This document shows positions 17,278-25,073 of a stretch of 64,000 nucleotides of DNA, piece after piece. The stretch is taken from assembly GCA_002686085.1 (NCBI GenBank), contig NZAC01000022.1:58861-122860 (forward strand), written 5' to 3'. The translations under genes were made by a program, and so were the position numbers. Each line of letters begins with the position of its first letter. Positions within the stretch are counted from its first letter, which is position 1. This DNA is from Roseibacillus sp. (lineage in GTDB: Bacteria; Verrucomicrobiota; Verrucomicrobiia; Verrucomicrobiales; Akkermansiaceae). The notes beneath the pieces are model-generated. The model searched no databases. It was not told the origin of the DNA and worked only from the letters and a program-made list of their open reading frames with translations.

Positions 17278-17445
17278 ATGATTGAGATTCTCCTTGCCCT
17301 GATCGTTGGAATTATCGTCGGCATTATTTTTAGTGCCTGCAAACTCCCGGTTCCTGCACCACCCGCTATTGCGGGAGTGATTGGCATTCTGGGAATTTAC
17401 CTGGGGGCTCAGGCGTGGCCCTTCATCGTGAAGATTTTTTCCTGA
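17278..17445 (+). CDS. XapX-domain small membrane protein
   Basis: 55 residues from ATG 17278 (MIEILLALIVGIIVG). The upstream TTG 17227 overlaps the nupC stop and adds 17 non-homologous residues. Two membrane segments carry the XapX/DUF1427 signature KLPVPAPPAIAGVIGILGIYLG. The name comes from the E. coli xanthosine cluster (xapABX), where the function is unproven. Its position between a nucleoside importer and nucleoside phosphorylase genes supports a role as a small partner of nucleoside transport or breakdown. Confidence 0.85.
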   Translation: MIEILLALIVGIIVGIIFSACKLPVPAPPAIAGVIGILGIYLGAQAWPFIVKIFS

Positions 17446-17473
17446 GCCGACTCCAGCATCGGACCCTTATGCC

Positions 17474-18802
17474 ATGCCCTTTCTTCCTCAGGAAATTATC
17501 CGGCGAAAACGCGATGGCCATGCCCTTGGCAGGGATGAAATCAATTTTCTCGTCAATGGGCTAACCGATGGAAACATAAGCGATGGACAGGCTGCCGCAT
17601 TCTCCATGGCCGTCTATTTCAAGAGCCTTAGTCTGGAAGAATGTGTCGACCTGACCCTCGCAATGCGCGATTCGGGAATCGTTCTGGACTGGTCGAAACA
17701 CCGCTTAGACGGCCCGGTAATCGACAAGCATTCTACGGGTGGGGTGGGAGATCTGGTATCGTTAGTCCTTGGTCCGCTTCTCGCTGCTTGTGGCGGTTAC
17801 GTCCCCATGATTTCCGGGCGCGGGTTGGGCCATACGGGCGGGACTCTCGACAAGCTGGAGGCGATACCTGGCTATAATACTACGCCGCAAAACAGTCTTT
17901 TTCAAAAGGTCGTGAGCGACATAGGCGTTGCTATTATTGGCCAAACAGACCTTCTCGCACCAGCTGATAGGCGTCTTTACGCCATCCGGGATACCACCGC
18001 GACTATCGAGTCCATTGGGCTGATTACCGCCTCTATTCTATCCAAGAAGCTTGCCGCCGGCCTCAGTTCCCTCGTCATGGATGTGAAAGTCGGTAATGGT
18101 GCTTTTATGACTACCGTTGAGGAGTCACGAGCACTCGCTCAGAGCATAGTCAAAGTCTCAAGCGGAGCAGGAACGCCCGCCTCCGCACTGCTTACTGATA
18201 TGAACCAGAGCCTTGCCTCGAGCGCGGGAAACGCCATCGAGGTAAGAGAGGCGATTGAGTTCCTCACCGGTAACCAGCGCAATGAGCGGCTCGAAGCAGT
18301 GACCCTCTCTCTCTGCTCAGAAGTTCTTCAGACCTCGGGACTGGCAGAAACAGAAGGTGACGCCCTTGAAAACCTCCGAGAGGCCCTTAACTCCGGGCAT
18401 GCGGCTGATCGGTTTGCACAGATGGTCTGTGCGCTGGGAGGGCCCGCGGACCTTCTGGACCGCCCAAGCTACCACCTGCCGCTCGCTCCCATCACGGAGG
18501 CAGTTTACCCCTCCCGAGCAGGATTCGTTACTTCTATCAATACTCGTGAGCTCGGCCTCGCAGTGGTGAGATTGGGAGGGGGCCGAAGCGAGCCGGGGCA
18601 GACCATTGACCCCCGGGTTGGTCTTGGAAAAATTGTCCGCCTCGGAGAACAGGTAGACCAGAAAACACCTCTTGCCATGATTCATGCTGATTCGGAGGCC
18701 TCCGCCCTCAGAGCCGCAGGTGACTTGCGATCGGCATTTACCATCAGTGCCCGGGCCCCGGAAGTGTTCCCCGTTGTTTTTGAGCGGATTACCTCGCTAT
18801 GA
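17474..18802 (+). CDS. deoA: Thymidine (pyrimidine-nucleoside) phosphorylase
   Basis: 442 residues, like E. coli DeoA (440). It splits thymidine or deoxyuridine with phosphate to base and deoxyribose-1-phosphate. Signatures: the N-terminal helical domain, the glycine-rich phosphate loop DKHSTGGVGDLVSL near 84-97, GRGLGHTGGTLDKLEAIPGY near 115-134, DVKVGNGAFM, and the C-terminal RLGGGRSEPGQTIDPRVG domain. Specificity between deoA and pdp types cannot be settled by eye. The stop overlaps the deoB start by 4 bases. Confidence 0.93.
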   Translation: MPFLPQEIIRRKRDGHALGRDEINFLVNGLTDGNISDGQAAAFSMAVYFKSLSLEECVDLTLAMRDSGIVLDWSKHRLDGPVIDKHSTGGVGDLVSLVLGPLLAACGGYVPMISGRGLGHTGGTLDKLEAIPGYNTTPQNSLFQKVVSDIGVAIIGQTDLLAPADRRLYAIRDTTATIESIGLITASILSKKLAAGLSSLVMDVKVGNGAFMTTVEESRALAQSIVKVSSGAGTPASALLTDMNQSLASSAGNAIEVREAIEFLTGNQRNERLEAVTLSLCSEVLQTSGLAETEGDALENLREALNSGHAADRFAQMVCALGGPADLLDRPSYHLPLAPITEAVYPSRAGFVTSINTRELGLAVVRLGGGRSEPGQTIDPRVGLGKIVRLGEQVDQKTPLAMIHADSEASALRAAGDLRSAFTISARAPEVFPVVFERITSL

Positions 18803-20019
18803 AACGCGTTATTCTCCTGATTATGGACTCCCTTGGAATTGGGAGCGCCTCTGATGCCTCTTCCTTTGGGGGCATCGGCTTTACCGATGAAGGAGCAGAC
18901 ACCCTCGGTCACATCGCCAGCGCATTATCTCTTGCCGGAACTCCTCTCCAGCTGCCCCATCTTGCAGAGCTTGGTCTTCTCGAGGCTTACAGACTCAAGA
19001 ATGGGGTCTACCCCGCTGGAATGAGCTCTCCCGACAAAATCCATGGAGCGTGGGCCTACGCGAGAGAAACGAGTCGTGGAAAGGACACGCCCAGTGGACA
19101 TTGGGAAATTGCCGGAGTCCCGGTTCCCTTCGATTGGTCTTACTTTCCAAGAAGCACCCCCTTCTTTCCAGAGGCTCTTAGCAACCAGATTTTCGATCAA
19201 GGGCTGCTCGAGGGGTCACTGGGCAACTGCCACGGGTCGGGGACCGAGATTATCAAGGAGTTTGGAGAGGAGCATATCATATCCAGTAAGCCGATCTTCT
19301 ATACTTCCGCCGATAGCGTTTTCCAGGTGGCAGCACATGAGAAATATTTCGGGTTGGAGCGCCTCTATGAGCTTTGTCGCTGTATTCGCCGCCTCCTTGA
19401 CGATAGCGACCTCACAATCGGTCGTGTCATTGCTCGCCCGTTTACTGGCAAAAGCCCGCAGGATTTCAACCGGACTGGCAACCGCCGCGACTTTGCCGTA
19501 CCTCCTCCGGGCGCTACAATTCTTGAGAAACTTCGAGAAGCAGGTGGATCGGTGATCGGAATTGGCAAGATCGCCGATATCTATGCCCATACTGGAATTA
19601 CACGAGAGATCAGAGCTCATGGACACCAAGCCCTATGGAGGGAGACCCTTTCTGCCCTCAAACAAAGTGAAGACAATAGCATCGTAATGACTAATTTTGT
19701 TGATTTCGACGCCCTTTACGGTCACCGCCGGGACACTCACGGTTATGGTCAGGCCCTCGAAGAATTCGACCGAAACCTGCCTGCCTTACTCTCCGCCATG
19801 CACCCGGGCGACCTTCTGATCATTGCCGCTGACCATGGAAATGACCCCACATGGCCCGGGTCAGACCACACCAGAGAAGACATTCCCATTCTCGTAACAG
19901 GAGACAAATCCACCGCTGGCACTTCTCTGGGAGCCCGGGACACCTTCGCAGATATTGGGCAGACAATCGCTAGCTATTTTTCTCTGGAGCCTTTTCCTAA
20001 AGGCACTTCTCTTATCTAA
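18799..20019 (+). CDS. deoB: Phosphopentomutase
   Basis: 406 residues, the standard DeoB length. It converts (deoxy)ribose-1-phosphate to the 5-phosphate. Alkaline-phosphatase-superfamily metal sites are visible: LLIMDSLGIGSASDA at the start, KDTPSGHWEIAGVPV with the phosphorylated Thr near 97, TNFVDFDALYGHRRD, and IIAADHGNDPTWPGSDHTRE near the C-terminus. It overlaps deoA by 4 bases, so it is translationally coupled, and is followed by deoD after 15 bases. deoC, the aldolase that completes deoxyribose use, is not in the window. Confidence 0.96.
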   Translation: MKRVILLIMDSLGIGSASDASSFGGIGFTDEGADTLGHIASALSLAGTPLQLPHLAELGLLEAYRLKNGVYPAGMSSPDKIHGAWAYARETSRGKDTPSGHWEIAGVPVPFDWSYFPRSTPFFPEALSNQIFDQGLLEGSLGNCHGSGTEIIKEFGEEHIISSKPIFYTSADSVFQVAAHEKYFGLERLYELCRCIRRLLDDSDLTIGRVIARPFTGKSPQDFNRTGNRRDFAVPPPGATILEKLREAGGSVIGIGKIADIYAHTGITREIRAHGHQALWRETLSALKQSEDNSIVMTNFVDFDALYGHRRDTHGYGQALEEFDRNLPALLSAMHPGDLLIIAADHGNDPTWPGSDHTREDIPILVTGDKSTAGTSLGARDTFADIGQTIASYFSLEPFPKGTSLI

Positions 20020-20034
20020 ACTTCCTTTTTCAAA

Positions 20035-20745
20035 ATGTCTGCTCCCACTCCTCACATTGAAGCCATTCCCGGAGATTTTGCGCCAACAGTCCTCATGCCC
20101 GGTGATCCTCTAAGAGCCAGACACATTGCCGATGAATTTCTCTCCGACGTGCGACAGGTCAACGGCGTGCGTGGAATGCTAGCCTTCACCGGTGAACACG
20201 AGGGGGCCAAGGTCTCGGTCATGGGCAGCGGGATGGGAATTCCGTCCATTTCCATTTACGCCCGGGAACTTTGGACCGAATACGGAGTAGAAACGATTAT
20301 CCGTGTGGGTAGCTGTGGGACCTCTCACTCTGAGGTCGGCCTTCGCGATATCTTGATTGGCACCGGGGCATGTACGGACTCCAAGGTGAACCGTAGCCGC
20401 TTTAAAGGCCACGACTTTGCCGCTATTGCTGATTTTGACCTCGCCAGAAAAGCCGTCTCCGTCGCTGAGTCCCTCGACATCTCAGTCAGAGCCGGAAACC
20501 TTTTTTCCGCGGATCTTTTCTACACCCCTGACCCGAGTATGTTTGACGTCATCGAGGCCATGGGAGTTCTCGGAATTGAGATGGAAGCTGCTGGACTTTA
20601 CGGATGCGCTGCGGAATGCGGTAAGCGGGCACTTGCAATCTGCACGGTCTCAGATCACATCCGGACCGGCGAGGCAACCTCCTCGGAGGAACGGCAAACG
20701 ACTTTCACTGACATGGTCCGGGTTGCACTTGGAACTATCTGCTGA
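20035..20745 (+). CDS. deoD: Purine-nucleoside phosphorylase, DeoD type
   Basis: 236 residues, matching hexameric DeoD (about 239). It cleaves purine (deoxy)nucleosides with phosphate. The phosphate and base sites appear as [15 protein letters not shown] near 20-34, [33 protein letters not shown] and [15 protein letters not shown], with the purine-binding Asp in CTVSDHI near 205. Last gene of the nupC operon. It converges with a lipoprotein gene 13 bases away, with no obvious hairpin between them. Confidence 0.95.
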   Translation: MSAPTPHIEAIPGDFAPTVLMPGDPLRARHIADEFLSDVRQVNGVRGMLAFTGEHEGAKVSVMGSGMGIPSISIYARELWTEYGVETIIRVGSCGTSHSEVGLRDILIGTGACTDSKVNRSRFKGHDFAAIADFDLARKAVSVAESLDISVRAGNLFSADLFYTPDPSMFDVIEAMGVLGIEMEAAGLYGCAAECGKRALAICTVSDHIRTGEATSSEERQTTFTDMVRVALGTIC

Positions 20746-20758
20746 GAACACACTCCAC

Positions 20759-21217
20759 TCAAAGGAGCCCTGCTAACTTCTTCACCCGTCCCAAAAGGAC
20801 TTTCACCCTGCGGCTACCTTCCTGAGTAGTCACGAATTGGTCTTCTCTCCTTATCTCAAGGGCAGAGGACACACGATGGGTTCCGAACTCAACCTCGGTC
20901 ACGGTCACCTTGACTCTGAGTAAGACCCCAGGGCCAAACCACTCGCCAAACCGTTCTCTGCCGAGAGCATCTCCCTCTCGAACAAAGTGAAATGTTCCAC
21001 TAGTTCCGCTCCCCGGTAGTATTTCAAAACCATCACCCTGAAATACGGTGATGATCGCACGCTCGATGTTATACCGGGGTGCAAATTCAATTTTCCGGGA
21101 TAGAAGGAACCCGGAACGGGTTTGATCCCCATCCCCAACTGCCCCGCATCCCGATAAGAGCACGCCCACAGCGAGGAAGAGGGCAATTCTACTGAGATTC
21201 TTCCAGTTTTTGAACAC
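20759..21217 (-). CDS. Small lipoprotein of unknown function
   Basis: 152 residues with a lipobox (VGVLLSGC near 17-24), so lipid-anchored in the envelope. The mature part is basic and beta-rich (GFEILPGSGTSGTFHFVREGD; VTVTEVEFGTHRVSSALEI). No known domain recognised. GTG start; a weak promoter TTGCGA-16-CAGGGT has its -10 box 7 bases ahead, repeating the leaderless layout seen elsewhere. Divergent from prfB. Confidence 0.65.
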   Translation of the reverse strand: MFKNWKNLSRIALFLAVGVLLSGCGAVGDGDQTRSGFLLSRKIEFAPRYNIERAIITVFQGDGFEILPGSGTSGTFHFVREGDALGRERFGEWFGPGVLLRVKVTVTEVEFGTHRVSSALEIRREDQFVTTQEGSRRVKVLLGRVKKLAGLL

Positions 21218-21309
21218 GACCGTTACCCTGAGCAGGATCTCTCACTTCGCAAGGATTGGTTGCTCGGGGTATACAGGAACTGCCCTTTTCAAGATGAGAC
21301 AACACCGCC

Positions 21310-21337
21310 TTGACTCCCAATCCGTGATGACCACACT
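21310..21337 (+). promoter_or_regulatory. Possible promoter of prfB
   Basis: TTGACT (21310-21315), 16-base spacer, CACACT (21332-21337; weak -10), 9 bases before the prfB ATG at 21347. Confidence 0.3.
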
Positions 21338-21346
21338 CCGCAACAG

Positions 21347-22466
21347 ATGGCCGAAAATTCATTCAGCGATGACCTCCAGGCGCTCGACACTGCAGCTCTA
21401 AAGGGCCGCCTGTCGGAACTCCGGAGGTACCTTTGACGTCCCAGTATTGGAAAACACCATCGCTGACATCGAGAAAAAGATGGAGGCTTCCGATTTCTGG
21501 AACGACCAGAACGCTGCCCAGCGAACTGTTCGGGAAGCCAGCAGGCTCAAGGGGAAGCTCCATCCTTTTCTAACCCTCGAGAGTCGCCTGCAGAATATCG
21601 AGGCTGGCGTTGAGCTCGCACGGGAGTTCGACGATGCCGAATCGGCTCGTGAAGCAGTCGCCGAATTTCTTTCGCTGCAGGAAGATATTGACAGCTTTGA
21701 ACTTGTCACTCTGCTGGACAAACCGTCCGACCCCAACAATGCCTATCTTTCGATTCAGGCAGGAGCAGGAGGCACGGAAGCCTTTGACTGGGCCCAGATG
21801 TTACAGCGGATGTATATGCGCTGGGCCGATAGCCGAGGATTCAAGGTTTCCATTACCGACGAACAGGAAGGAGAGGGCGCAGGGATTTCCAGTGCCTCTC
21901 TTAAAATTGAAGGGGAATATGCTTACGGTTACCTGAAGAACGAGCGTGGAGTGCATCGACTCGTCCGCATATCCCCCTTCGATGCTGCTGGGAAACGTCA
22001 CACCTCATTCGCTGCGATCGACTGCACCCCTGAAATTTCCAACGATATCAATATAGAAATTCCCGAGAGCGACGTGGAGATTCAAACAACCCGCTCTGGC
22101 GGCAAGGGGGGGCAGAACGTCAACAAAGTTGAGACCGCGGTGATCATGAAGCACAAACCCACCGGGATCATGATCCGGTGCACTCAGGAACGCTCGCAGC
22201 TGCGTAACAGGGAGCTGGCCTGGGAGCTCATGAAGGCCAAACTTTATCAGATCGAGGAGGATAAACAGAAAGCAGAAGCCGACCGCACCTACGGTGAAAA
22301 AGGCGAAATTGGCTTTGGAAGCCAGATCAGGTCTTACGTTTTTCAACCATACCAGATGGTCAAGGATCTGCGTACCGGATGCGAAACCGGCAATATTCAA
22401 TCCGTTATGGATGGCTCCATAGACCCATTTATCGAAGCCATGCTAAGGGGGCAGAAAAACTCCTGA
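21347..22466 (+). CDS. prfB: Peptide chain release factor 2, made by programmed +1 frameshift
   Basis: The ORF track misses the true start. From ATG 21347 a 29-codon frame runs [15 protein letters not shown]...LRRYL to an in-frame TGA (21434-21436). The main frame resumes one base later at GAC (21435). The site is the classic one: GGAGG Shine-Dalgarno-like, TAC, CTT TGA C. Joined, the protein has about 372 residues. The codon-recognition SPF tripeptide ([13 protein letters not shown], about 209-211) and catalytic GGQ ([11 protein letters not shown], about 254-256) are present. RF2 reads UAA and UGA; low RF2 favours the frameshift, so synthesis is self-limiting. Coordinates span 21347-21433 joined to 21435-22466. 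Confidence 0.96.
21422..21437 (+). promoter_or_regulatory. prfB programmed +1 frameshift site
   Basis: CGGAGGTACCTTTGAC: an SD-like GGAGG three bases before the slippery CTT, then TGA C. Same architecture as the E. coli prfB site. Confidence 0.93.
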
Positions 22467-22521
22467 TCCCATCGTGATTGGAAGTTGGCTTGTCTGACGT
22501 ATCTGCTAAACCGTTCGGCCG

Positions 22522-23097
22522 ATGAAGATGTTTTTCTTTCTTCTACTCGCTCTTTCCTCACCCGCTGTCGCGGACCTCGAATGGCGTAACTTTGAGAACG
22601 CGGAAAAGACAAAATCGTTTAAAGGGCGACTAGTCGGTTATAACCCGCTCACCAAGAAAGTCACCGTCCAGCGGCAATCAACTCTGCGTCCTGTAACCTT
22701 CAGAATCAACCTTCTCTCGGAAGAACATCGTAGGTTCGTCGAAAGCCGCGCCGTCGAGCTTGAAGCGGCGGGAGGCCTGCGCATGATGTTTTATGAAAAC
22801 GTTCAGAAAGTAGGAAGCACACGATCTGGAAGCACTAAAACCAGCACCTACGACGGAGGTTATAAAATCGAAATCAGGAATTACCTTCGACGAGCAATTC
22901 AAGATGTCTCCGTGGACTTCCTTATTATTTACCGGAAGGACTCAACAAACGGTAACGGTACAAGGTCTATCAAACGCGGAAGCAGAAATCTCACTGCTCT
23001 GGTGCCAAATTATGACGAAAATATCGTCATCGGCGGCATTCCACTTACGAGCTATTACAAGGCAGGGTCCGTGACCGCGATGGCAGGTTCCACATGA
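22522..23097 (+). CDS. Secreted SHD1-like protein, frame interrupted by TGA
   Basis: 191 residues to the first stop. Signal peptide MKMFFFLLLALSSPAVADLEW. The N-terminal domain resembles the SHD1 (SLA1 homology) module common in Verrucomicrobiota: KSFKGRLVGYNPLTKKVTVQR and INLLSEEHRRFVESRA. A second beta domain holds YKIEIRNYLRRAIQDVSVDFLIIY and ENIVIGGIPLTSYY. The frame does not end naturally. The same frame continues for 56 codons after this TGA (see the next entry) with residues that fit the end of such proteins. It starts 55 bases after prfB on the same strand. It could be a recent pseudogene, a read-through gene or a sequencing error. Confidence 0.7.
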   Translation: MKMFFFLLLALSSPAVADLEWRNFENAEKTKSFKGRLVGYNPLTKKVTVQRQSTLRPVTFRINLLSEEHRRFVESRAVELEAAGGLRMMFYENVQKVGSTRSGSTKTSTYDGGYKIEIRNYLRRAIQDVSVDFLIIYRKDSTNGNGTRSIKRGSRNLTALVPNYDENIVIGGIPLTSYYKAGSVTAMAGST

Positions 23098-23268
23098 TGT
23101 CGAGGAAGTGGTGCGGTCAGCGCCACAAGGTCACAGCGAAGCCGGGACGCCCTGATAGGGTGTATTGCCCGGATCAAGGTCGGAGGGCGTGTGGTCAAAA
23201 CTGAAGCCTCCAGTGCGGACGTACTGAGAAAATATGGTGACGCTTTCGAGGGTCCCGTTAACCCCTAG
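23098..23268 (+). pseudogene. Same-frame continuation past the TGA at 23095
   Basis: In frame with the upstream gene, 56 codons stay open to TAG at 23266-23268: a Ser/Arg-rich linker, then RDALIGCIARIKVGGRVVKT and ASSADVLRKYGDAFEGP. This reads as a real C-terminal beta segment. A hairpin (GCAGAGC 23270-23276 / GCTCTGC 23292-23298) follows the TAG directly, as if the transcript ends here. Either the TGA is a nonsense mutation or it is read through. Confidence 0.55.
23108..23126 (+). other. SECIS-like hairpin 10 bases after an in-frame TGA
   Basis: GTGGTGC (23108-23114), loop GGTCA, GCGCCAC (23120-23126): 7 pairs with one G-U. From the TGA to the loop is 17 bases and the loop starts with GG, which fits the general layout of bacterial SECIS elements. 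It may be chance; no selA/selB/selC lies in the window. Confidence 0.3.
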
Positions 23269-23304
23269 CGCAGAGCGATCAAAAGCGGGATGCTCTGCAA
23301 CTAC

Positions 23305-24699
23305 TTAGCGTGAGGCAACATCCTGGTCAGAGACCAGTAGTTCTCCCCAGAGTTGCTGAGGAGACTGAGAGGGGCCCGTCATAACGAAACGGGGGACACA
23401 AGTCGGGCCCATCCCGAGCTCCGCGACAAAGTCATAAAAGAGGTCCCTGATACCGTCCCGCACCGCTGGATCCGAATTGGCCGGCAGCAGGAAAAGCAGG
23501 GCCCGTCGCCCGTTCTCGCGGTAATTACTCAGGAGAGTCTGCCTTGGAAGTATTTCCAGAAGATCGCAAAAAGCATCCAGCGGATCTGTTTCGCCCGAAG
23601 AATCAAAGGGCACGCTCACTAGAGTCGAAGGAACAGCGTAGGTAACGTGGGTTTCTACGGCGCTCTCCATCGCCGCATAAAACTCCAGCTGACTGATAAC
23701 TCGATGGTCGAGTTCTTCTCTAACAAGACCTTGATCGGTGCCCCCACTACGGTCACAGACCGCCTTCATGAGGTCAAAGGTGCTGGAAGTGATTTTCTCC
23801 AGTGGAAGATCCTCAACGACGAGAAGGTGAGAAGGCGCCCGGCCTGCCCTGCAAATAGGATAGGCTGCCAGATAACCAGATCTACGAGTGGAGGGCGTTT
23901 TCAAGAGGGACTTTTGCACAAGGAAGCAGCTCCGGGCTAAAGCCTCGGAAACGATTGGATGATCCTCTTGCCGTAAATACTCAGGAAAACACTCAACCCC
24001 TCCTATAGAGCTAACACGGATAAGAGTTTTGGAGCCACATCCACTGGGAAGCTCGTAGACCGAGGCTTTTCTCGTATGAGTAATATGAGCTAATCTTTCG
24101 AGGATTGCAGCAGGAAGAAAAGAGTCCGTTGCCTCTCGCAACTGAGTAATTTTCTCGTCGATCGCACTGTCATCGACTCCTCGAACCTCCAGCCTTTGCT
24201 GGAGATCCTGCCGAGAGAGAACGAGGAGATCTCGCTCCGCAACATGCTTTCTGTTTTCTTCCAGAAGAAGATCCCTCTCGACTCGCAATCGCGCGCTCTG
24301 CCCTTCCTTCGATCTCGACGCAAAGCCCACTAGAGCCCCGACAAGAGGCAGAAAGATCATCGCGTGGAGGTGATCAGAGCTCACTCCGGTCTGGCCTATC
24401 CAGAAGCTTGCCAGGACCAGGAGCGATGTGACGATTCCCCCAGCAATAAAGCCGCCACGGGGCCCGTGCCTCACTCCAAGAAGAGCCGGAAGCAGGAGAA
24501 AGGGAGTAGGGTTCGATGAGAGCCAGCCAGAATCATGCGGCGCTAGAAGAGCGCTCAATCCGGCCAGTAAGAGAAACAGACTCGCGAACCAGATTGAAAA
24601 TGCGCGCACTCCACGCGCGGGTGCCAAAATGGGTGTTCTAGGAATAGCAGGCAAAGTCCGAGCAGACATTGACGAGAGAGGGGACAAGGGTGAATTCAT
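23305..24699 (-). CDS. Membrane-anchored GAF-domain protein, PelD-like
   Basis: 464 residues, close to Pseudomonas PelD (about 455). N-terminal membrane segments lie at about 32-150 (FSIWFASLFLLLAGLSALL; IAGGIVTSLLVLASFWIG; MIFLPLVGALVGFA), then a coiled coil (ARLRVERDLLLEENRKHVAERDLL). A GAF-like domain follows at about 195-320 (RKASVYELPS; PSHLLVVEDLPLEKITSSTFDLMKAV), then a C-terminal domain that could be a degenerate GGDEF (RRALLFLLPANSDPAVRDGIRDLF). PelD is the c-di-GMP receptor for Pel export, but no pelABCEFG neighbours exist and the RxxD site is not certain. AGGAGG abuts the ATG, so the start may lie a few codons inside. Similarity by eye only. Confidence 0.5.
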   Translation of the reverse strand: MNSPLSPLSSMSARTLPAIPRTPILAPARGVRAFSIWFASLFLLLAGLSALLAPHDSGWLSSNPTPFLLLPALLGVRHGPRGGFIAGGIVTSLLVLASFWIGQTGVSSDHLHAMIFLPLVGALVGFASRSKEGQSARLRVERDLLLEENRKHVAERDLLVLSRQDLQQRLEVRGVDDSAIDEKITQLREATDSFLPAAILERLAHITHTRKASVYELPSGCGSKTLIRVSSIGGVECFPEYLRQEDHPIVSEALARSCFLVQKSLLKTPSTRRSGYLAAYPICRAGRAPSHLLVVEDLPLEKITSSTFDLMKAVCDRSGGTDQGLVREELDHRVISQLEFYAAMESAVETHVTYAVPSTLVSVPFDSSGETDPLDAFCDLLEILPRQTLLSNYRENGRRALLFLLPANSDPAVRDGIRDLFYDFVAELGMGPTCVPRFVMTGPSQSPQQLWGELLVSDQDVASR

Positions 24700-25073
24700 C
24701 CTCCTGCTCAGGGTTAGCCCGCGAACAGGATTCCTCAGCTAACCGGAGTAACTGCACTCATCCAAAAAGAATTTTAGAAATGAAATTAAGCATGCCTGAT
24801 ATCCAGGCACGTCTTTAATTGATTCGATCATTCAATAGGGCAAAATAATCAACTCCTATAAAATCAAGAGAGGGTTTCATCTCGAGGCTAGATTACCCTG
24901 AAAGGCAGAGACAAATGGCTCTAGTAAACTTGCGGGCGGTCAATTTAAAGAAACTGCCATGGCCCCTACTCGTTTCTTGAATGGCTACCTTCTTGGGTAG
25001 TCACACGGACAGGAAAATAAGCTACAGTTGGATCCATCACGGAGACTTGATGTTCGGCCCCCTTAACAAAATA
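24700..25073. other. 374-base gap without a gene
   Basis: The longest non-coding stretch in the window and visibly more AT-rich than its surroundings. It lies between the M28 peptidase stop and the PelD-like start. Two small hairpins read in the direction of the peptidase gene: one around 24983-25002 (GGCTACC/GGTAGTC) and TGCCTG/CAGGCA (24793-24809). Either could end that transcript. No ORF, tRNA or known RNA recognised. Confidence 0.5.

Noticed and set aside
24700-25073. Possible ncRNA (SRP RNA, tmRNA, RNase P RNA) in the largest gap
   Set aside because: No recognisable core sequence or tRNA-like end; only two small hairpins.
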